This document shows positions 59,678-64,000 of a stretch of DNA of 64,000 nt, one piece after another. Source of the stretch: Sorghum bicolor (Eukaryota > Streptophyta > Magnoliopsida > Poales > Poaceae); NCBI RefSeq assembly GCF_000003195.3, contig NC_012871.2, positions 50,367,262 to 50,431,261 on the forward strand, read 5' to 3'. The notes beneath the pieces were generated by a model. That model saw only the letters and a list, made by a program, of their open reading frames with translations, was not told the DNA's origin and searched no databases. How positions within the stretch are numbered: position 1 is the stretch's first letter; each line of letters starts with the position of its first letter. A program made the position numbers and the translations under genes.

Positions 59678-61845
59678 AACTCCCCCAAGCTTACCTCTTG
59701 CTCGTCCCTGAGCAAGGATAATCTCAGCGATGGATATAGAAGTTGTTGTAATGCCTTTAAAAGTTGACGAGACACATGCTTTTAAATAAGACTCATCTCT
59801 GAGTTAGAGTAAATTGTCAAGACTTAAAACTTACTTTACCTTTCACCATGGGACTTGTAACCGTCACTTCTGTCTTGAGTAGTTAAAAGATAGAACGGTC
59901 TAGCCAAGTGCCATGTCTCTTATTCTTGATCAGCCATAGCTCTGGAGTTTTTGCAGATTTCAAATAAAACTCAGAGATTCCTTGTATGATTCTCTCATAT
60001 CTCTCTTTTGTGGTATTTATGGATCCTTACCAAGGCATTGATGGTACATGCCTTCTCTCAAAGTACGTAGTATTTGTGGTATAAGGCATAGTGAGATTGT
60101 CTTCTCTCTCACCCTACTCTAATAAGTCTCTTGATATCTGGAGCTCATAGGTGGGAGATAAAGTATACATACTTACAAGACATTTATTGCATAGTCAAAC
60201 CATGGATCCAAAGAAACAAGTCAATAAGTCAAATCAAGATGTGCATGTGTGGCGAATGAATGGTGTATGGTGATGATGGTGATAACAATGGTGAAAGTCT
60301 AATTCTACTTTTGCTCTTTTGAGGGGATATATACCTTTCTTGCTCTTTTGAAACCTTTTAAGGAGAATGAGATGCTCTACATTTTCTTTTTCTTTCCTCT
60401 CAGGTGGGTATCTTGTACCCCTAATTCTATTGTCGGACACTTGACTATTTTTACCTCTCGTCTCACTTTTTCTTTCCTTTCGAGGTTCGAGGCACTTGCC
60501 CCTTTTTATTTCCTCGTATCTCTTTTTTTAGAGCACTCATCTCATGAGATAATATAGCAAGTGGTAGTAACCAAGATAACTCGAGCCTTTATTTCACAGG
60601 GGAAAAACAGAAATGTTTTTGGCTATTCTCTCCCGGATTCGGAGTAAAATATTTTTGGGTTGTTCTGGAGATGGAAATGGGTGGATATATGTGGATGCGT
60701 ACTTCCAGAGTAGAAGCAGCATGTGTGAATGAACGTGCAAGTGAATCTTGATTTAACCACATGACAAGCTCCTAAGGGTCTACACAGCTTGACCACACTC
60801 AATGCTTATAAGCAGTAAATAGTAAATGTGTGGCTCAAAGTCTAGCAAGCATGTATATATGGCTGTGGTAGGAATTTAAACTCTCATCATACAGGAACTC
60901 ATCATGTGATGTTTTTAAGATTTTCAAAGATAAAATTCTCTAGAATTCTAGCATCTCTAGGAACAGATAAACAGCAGCTCAACCTTCCCATATCGTATCC
61001 GTTAACAACTTAGACTTCAGATCAAGTTTTCTTCGCACAAGTTTAGGTTTTGAGCAAGCTTTAAATTATAACAGTTATGTCTAAACTTGAGAGAAAACTC
61101 AAATTTTAAAATTAGGCAGAGCAACTATTCATCATATCCATGCTAGAGTTTTATTATTAAGATCTAGTTTAGCATAGCCACTTTATTTATTTATTAAACA
61201 TACTAAGCAAAAGATATATATTTATATATAAGCACAAAATCTTTATTTGATTTTTCATAGTTATGTATATTTATATTTTAATATGGTATAAGTATAAAGA
61301 TGGGTAGAAATACTTAGCGGGATAAATGGGGGTGCTCTGCCCCAAGCTGAATTTTGCCGTAATTTCTTCTCATGTAGCTAGCAGGTGGCATAGGTGTATT
61401 TGAAAGTCGGCAGTATCCTGACTGCGATTAGAATGTCCTCCGTCTGCTAGTCTTCTTGGTTCTTAAATTCTATGGAGCTCAAATAGACAACAAAGCCTTG
61501 TGGAACTGATTAAGTGTTAGCATAAATATCTAGCCTTCATCATGTTGAGCCTCCTTAATAAGTGTTACTCTCTATTTTTATATTTTCATTTTATAAAGCA
61601 GAAAGGAAATATTTATTTTATTGTTATGCCACCACACGGAATGTACTTATGGGTTTTATGTCACTCGTATACTCACATGGGGCTTACTATTTTTAACATT
61701 TTTATTTTCTTTTTAGGATAGTATGAACATAATTAACTAAGTAAACTATTTTAAATAATTGAAAGGGAAAGGATAACTACCAAGTTTACCTCTTGGCAAG
61801 GTGTTCGGTATATTTAAGTCCTCCGAACGGGACTCTCCATTTTTC
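59678..61845 (-). other. 3' non-coding part of element 3
   Basis: Matches 53855-56043 of element 2 by eye, including the internal purine tract, here CAGCTTGGGGCAGAGCACCC on minus (about 61333-61352). No pol domain. Confidence 0.75.
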
Positions 61846-63999
61846 TTAGTTGTCGTGGGATTCGTTGGGTGGCACAGTTGGTGCTTCCAGTGGTGCCTCC
61901 TCTTCATGTATAGTTATCTTCTCTCTCCACACCTGACTCGGTGCTATGGTCTCCTCAGAATAATCTTGTTCAAGCTGTATGTCCTCAGATCTTATAACTT
62001 TTCCTTCATAGTCTGCCCATCCGTCCTTGATGATTTGCGTCTTCTGGTTGCGGTTATGTCGTTTTCTTCTTGTCCTGACCTGCTTAGAATCTTCAATTAT
62101 ATAGTTAGGGTCAGTAAAGTAGCAGCGTACCTTCTCTGAGGGTAAGTGCATGTGGACTTCTCCAGTTCCAATGTAGATGATTGCTTTAACGGTGCTGAGG
62201 AATGGTCTTCCAAGGATGACGGGTGGATCGTATTCGTCTTCTCCCATGTCAATAACCTGAAAGTCTGTGTAGACAAAATGATCGTCTATTTTGACAGGGA
62301 CATCAGTTACTGTACCTTTAACCTCTCAAAATGTTTGGTTTGCCATCTGAAGCTGAATGTATGTTGGTTTTAAGGGCATGGTTCCGAACAAGAGCCGATA
62401 GGTGACTGCGGCCATTATGTTGACACCCGATCCGGTGTCACAAAACGTCTTGTAGAAGTTGTATCCATTTATGGAGCAATAGATGCTTGGCATTCCTGGG
62501 TCATTCTTCTTGGTCAGAAACGGTGACTTAAGTCGACGATCTTGACCTTCTTGAACTGCAGTGACCATCTTAGCTGACTCGGTCCACACTTGCTTGTTCC
62601 TGTTCCTCCTGTTGGTCCTCTTCCTTGGTTCATGTCAGGATTGCTCTGGGATTTGTGTAGTCTTGTTCTTGAAGGAAAACGTCTCCTTCCTCCCTTTGAT
62701 GTAGAAACTGATCTTGGCAGCACTCGCGTAGATGACAGCTCCCGAGGTGTTTAAGAATGGCCTCCCTAAGATGATGGGTGCCCTCTCATCATTACCGGTC
62801 TCTATCACCACGAAGTCTACTGGGGCGTACAAGGTACCAACTCAGACACAGAGGTTCTTCAATATTTCCTTTGGGAAACTTAACGCCTGATCTACAAACT
62901 GCAAACAAATGGTTGTTTCTAATAAAGGATATGTAAAGAATTTTTCATAGAGTACCCTGGGCATAATGTTGACGCTAGAGCCAAAGTCACAGAGTGCTTC
63001 TGGGAAGTCCACCATGCCGATGGAGATCGGGATGACGGGACGTCCTGGATCGCCTCTCTTGACCGGCAGAAGGTCAGTATTAACTTCAGTGACGGGGTTA
63101 CTCCAGTTACCTGCATCAAACATGTCTACAAGATTTGCATATTCTAATCCTTCCAGTTGCGATGGTATACCGGGGTTAGTAGCAGGAACAGCAGCAGCTA
63201 TTTGATTTAACTGAGATTCAATCATTTTATTAAAGCTAATTTGATTCTTGATGGCAGTAGAGAAATTATCCATTCTATTATTTATATTTTCTAGCATTTT
63301 ATCATTAGATGCCAATTTCTTAGATAGGTTATCCATTAGCTTTCCTTGATTAGACACTAACTCTCTCAGAGGTGGAAAATTATTATTATTATTGTAAGAA
63401 TTGTTACCTTGATAATTATCTGAGTAGTTAGGCCTCTGTTGATTCCAACCTTGATTTTGTTGAGGACGGTTGTAGTAGTAGTTGTTTTTGTTGTTGATGT
63501 AGTTCACATCCTCAAGCATCTCAGGGCAGTGATTGCCTGAGTGTCCAGTATCTCCACACTCCTCACAAGTCATGTGAGAGTCGTAGATGTGCATAACTTC
63601 TTTCTTATCTCCAGCTCTATCATCGAGCTTCTTCATGAGCAGGTCTAGCTTTGCAGACAGCATGTCTACCTCCTTGAGCTAATGCATACCTCCACCTTTC
63701 TTGCGTGTCTGGGTCCTCTCTTCATTCCAGCCTTGGTTGGACGTCATCTTCTCCACAAGAGCTGTGGCTTGTGGTATGGTGAGTGATAGGAATGCTCATC
63801 CAGCTGCAACATCCATGGTTTCTTGGGCACTGTTGCCAAGTCCATGATAAAACGTCTGCATTAGTAGCCATCTCTCCATTCTATGATGGGGACATTCTAG
63901 GATGTAGTCTTGGAAGCGCTCCCATGCTTCTGGAACGGATTCATCATGTTGTTGCTGAAAACTTGTAATCTTCCCACAGAGAGCATTGGTCTTGCCCAT
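61846..63999 (-). pseudogene. Gag-Pro-Pro polyprotein of element 3, several stops
   Basis: From the window edge leftwards: Gag (MGKTNALCGKITSFQQQHDE), an intact zinc knuckle CEECGDTGHSGNHC, protease-like domain 1 (CDFGSSVN, IILGRPFLNT) and domain 2 (CDTGSGVN, VILGRPFLST), ending PPNESHDN. Stops interrupt it at about five sites. Compared with element 2, CAG became TAG near 63680, and CGA became TGA in CV-stop-VG (62847-62849) and TF-stop-EV (near 62327). The N-terminus lies outside the window. The same Gag-Pro-Pro order in this independently decayed copy shows it is a family trait. Confidence 0.88.
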
Positions 64000-64000
64000 G

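Larger units (their letters stand above)
58031..64000 (-). mobile_element. LTR retrotransposon 3, inverted, runs off window
   Basis: The 3' LTR is 58031-59677 on minus. Next come the complement of a purine tract (AACTCCCCCAAGC, 59678-59690), the 3' non-coding part, and a Gag-Pro-Pro frame up to the window end. It has the same organisation as element 2 but is more decayed. The 5' LTR and second target duplication lie beyond 64000. Confidence 0.9.

Overview
This window looks like repeat-rich intergenic DNA from a grass, most likely a panicoid of the sorghum, sugarcane or maize type. The evidence is dense nested LTR retrotransposons, Stowaway-type MITEs bounded by TA, a large Mutator-like element (MULE) with CTCGGCG-rich ends, a hAT element with GCCGTGCC-rich ends, and a CACTA element with CCTTTAGCACCGG subterminal repeats. 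Two 100-base runs of N are scaffold gaps. I found no convincing ordinary host gene. The nearest candidates are a decayed two-exon gene (4264-4760) and a two-exon FAR1-domain fragment (31620-32354), both on the minus strand.

Layout. 1-5.8 kb holds an LTR stub inserted into a Ty1/copia gag remnant, a decayed gene and several MITEs. 5.99-9.97 kb is an almost pristine hAT transposon with an uninterrupted 779-residue transposase and a near-perfect 8-bp target duplication. 11.1-22.2 kb is a roughly 11 kb MULE with inverted arms of about 1.1 kb. It carries a transposase gene (one in-frame stop), a seven-exon plant mobile domain gene (one in-frame stop) and, convergently, an intact five-exon gene with three GRF-like zinc clusters. 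22-33 kb is AT-rich MITE territory, with a FAR1-domain fragment near 32 kb. 33.1-49.0 kb is a CACTA element whose Transposase_24-Ulp1 protease gene is split by a 9.5 kb LTR retrotransposon (target duplication GTGGG). That retrotransposon is itself split by a solo LTR (target duplication TACGC). 49.4-57.7 kb is a complete young LTR retrotransposon (target duplication ATGAA). 58.0 kb to the window end is a third, older, inverted relative that runs off the window.

How the parts work together. The last three retroelements and the solo LTR belong to one Gypsy-like family with a tRNA-Asp-type primer site. The two copies whose coding region is preserved encode Gag plus two successive retropepsin-like domains, and I see no reverse transcriptase, RNase H or integrase, so the family appears non-autonomous. 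The MULE resembles MuDR in plan: two convergent transcription units, each starting in an inverted arm, with motif clusters in both arms and between the converging genes. The hAT element is the only DNA transposon here that still appears able to make its full transposase.

The most interesting items are the three-gene MULE with its repeated CTCGGCG/ACGCCGAG motif, the Gag-Pro-Pro retroelement family, the exact 174-bp tandem duplication across a retrotransposon/gene junction, and the intact hAT element. Exon boundaries were read by eye from splice sites and frame continuity. Family names come from motifs I recognise, not from database searches.
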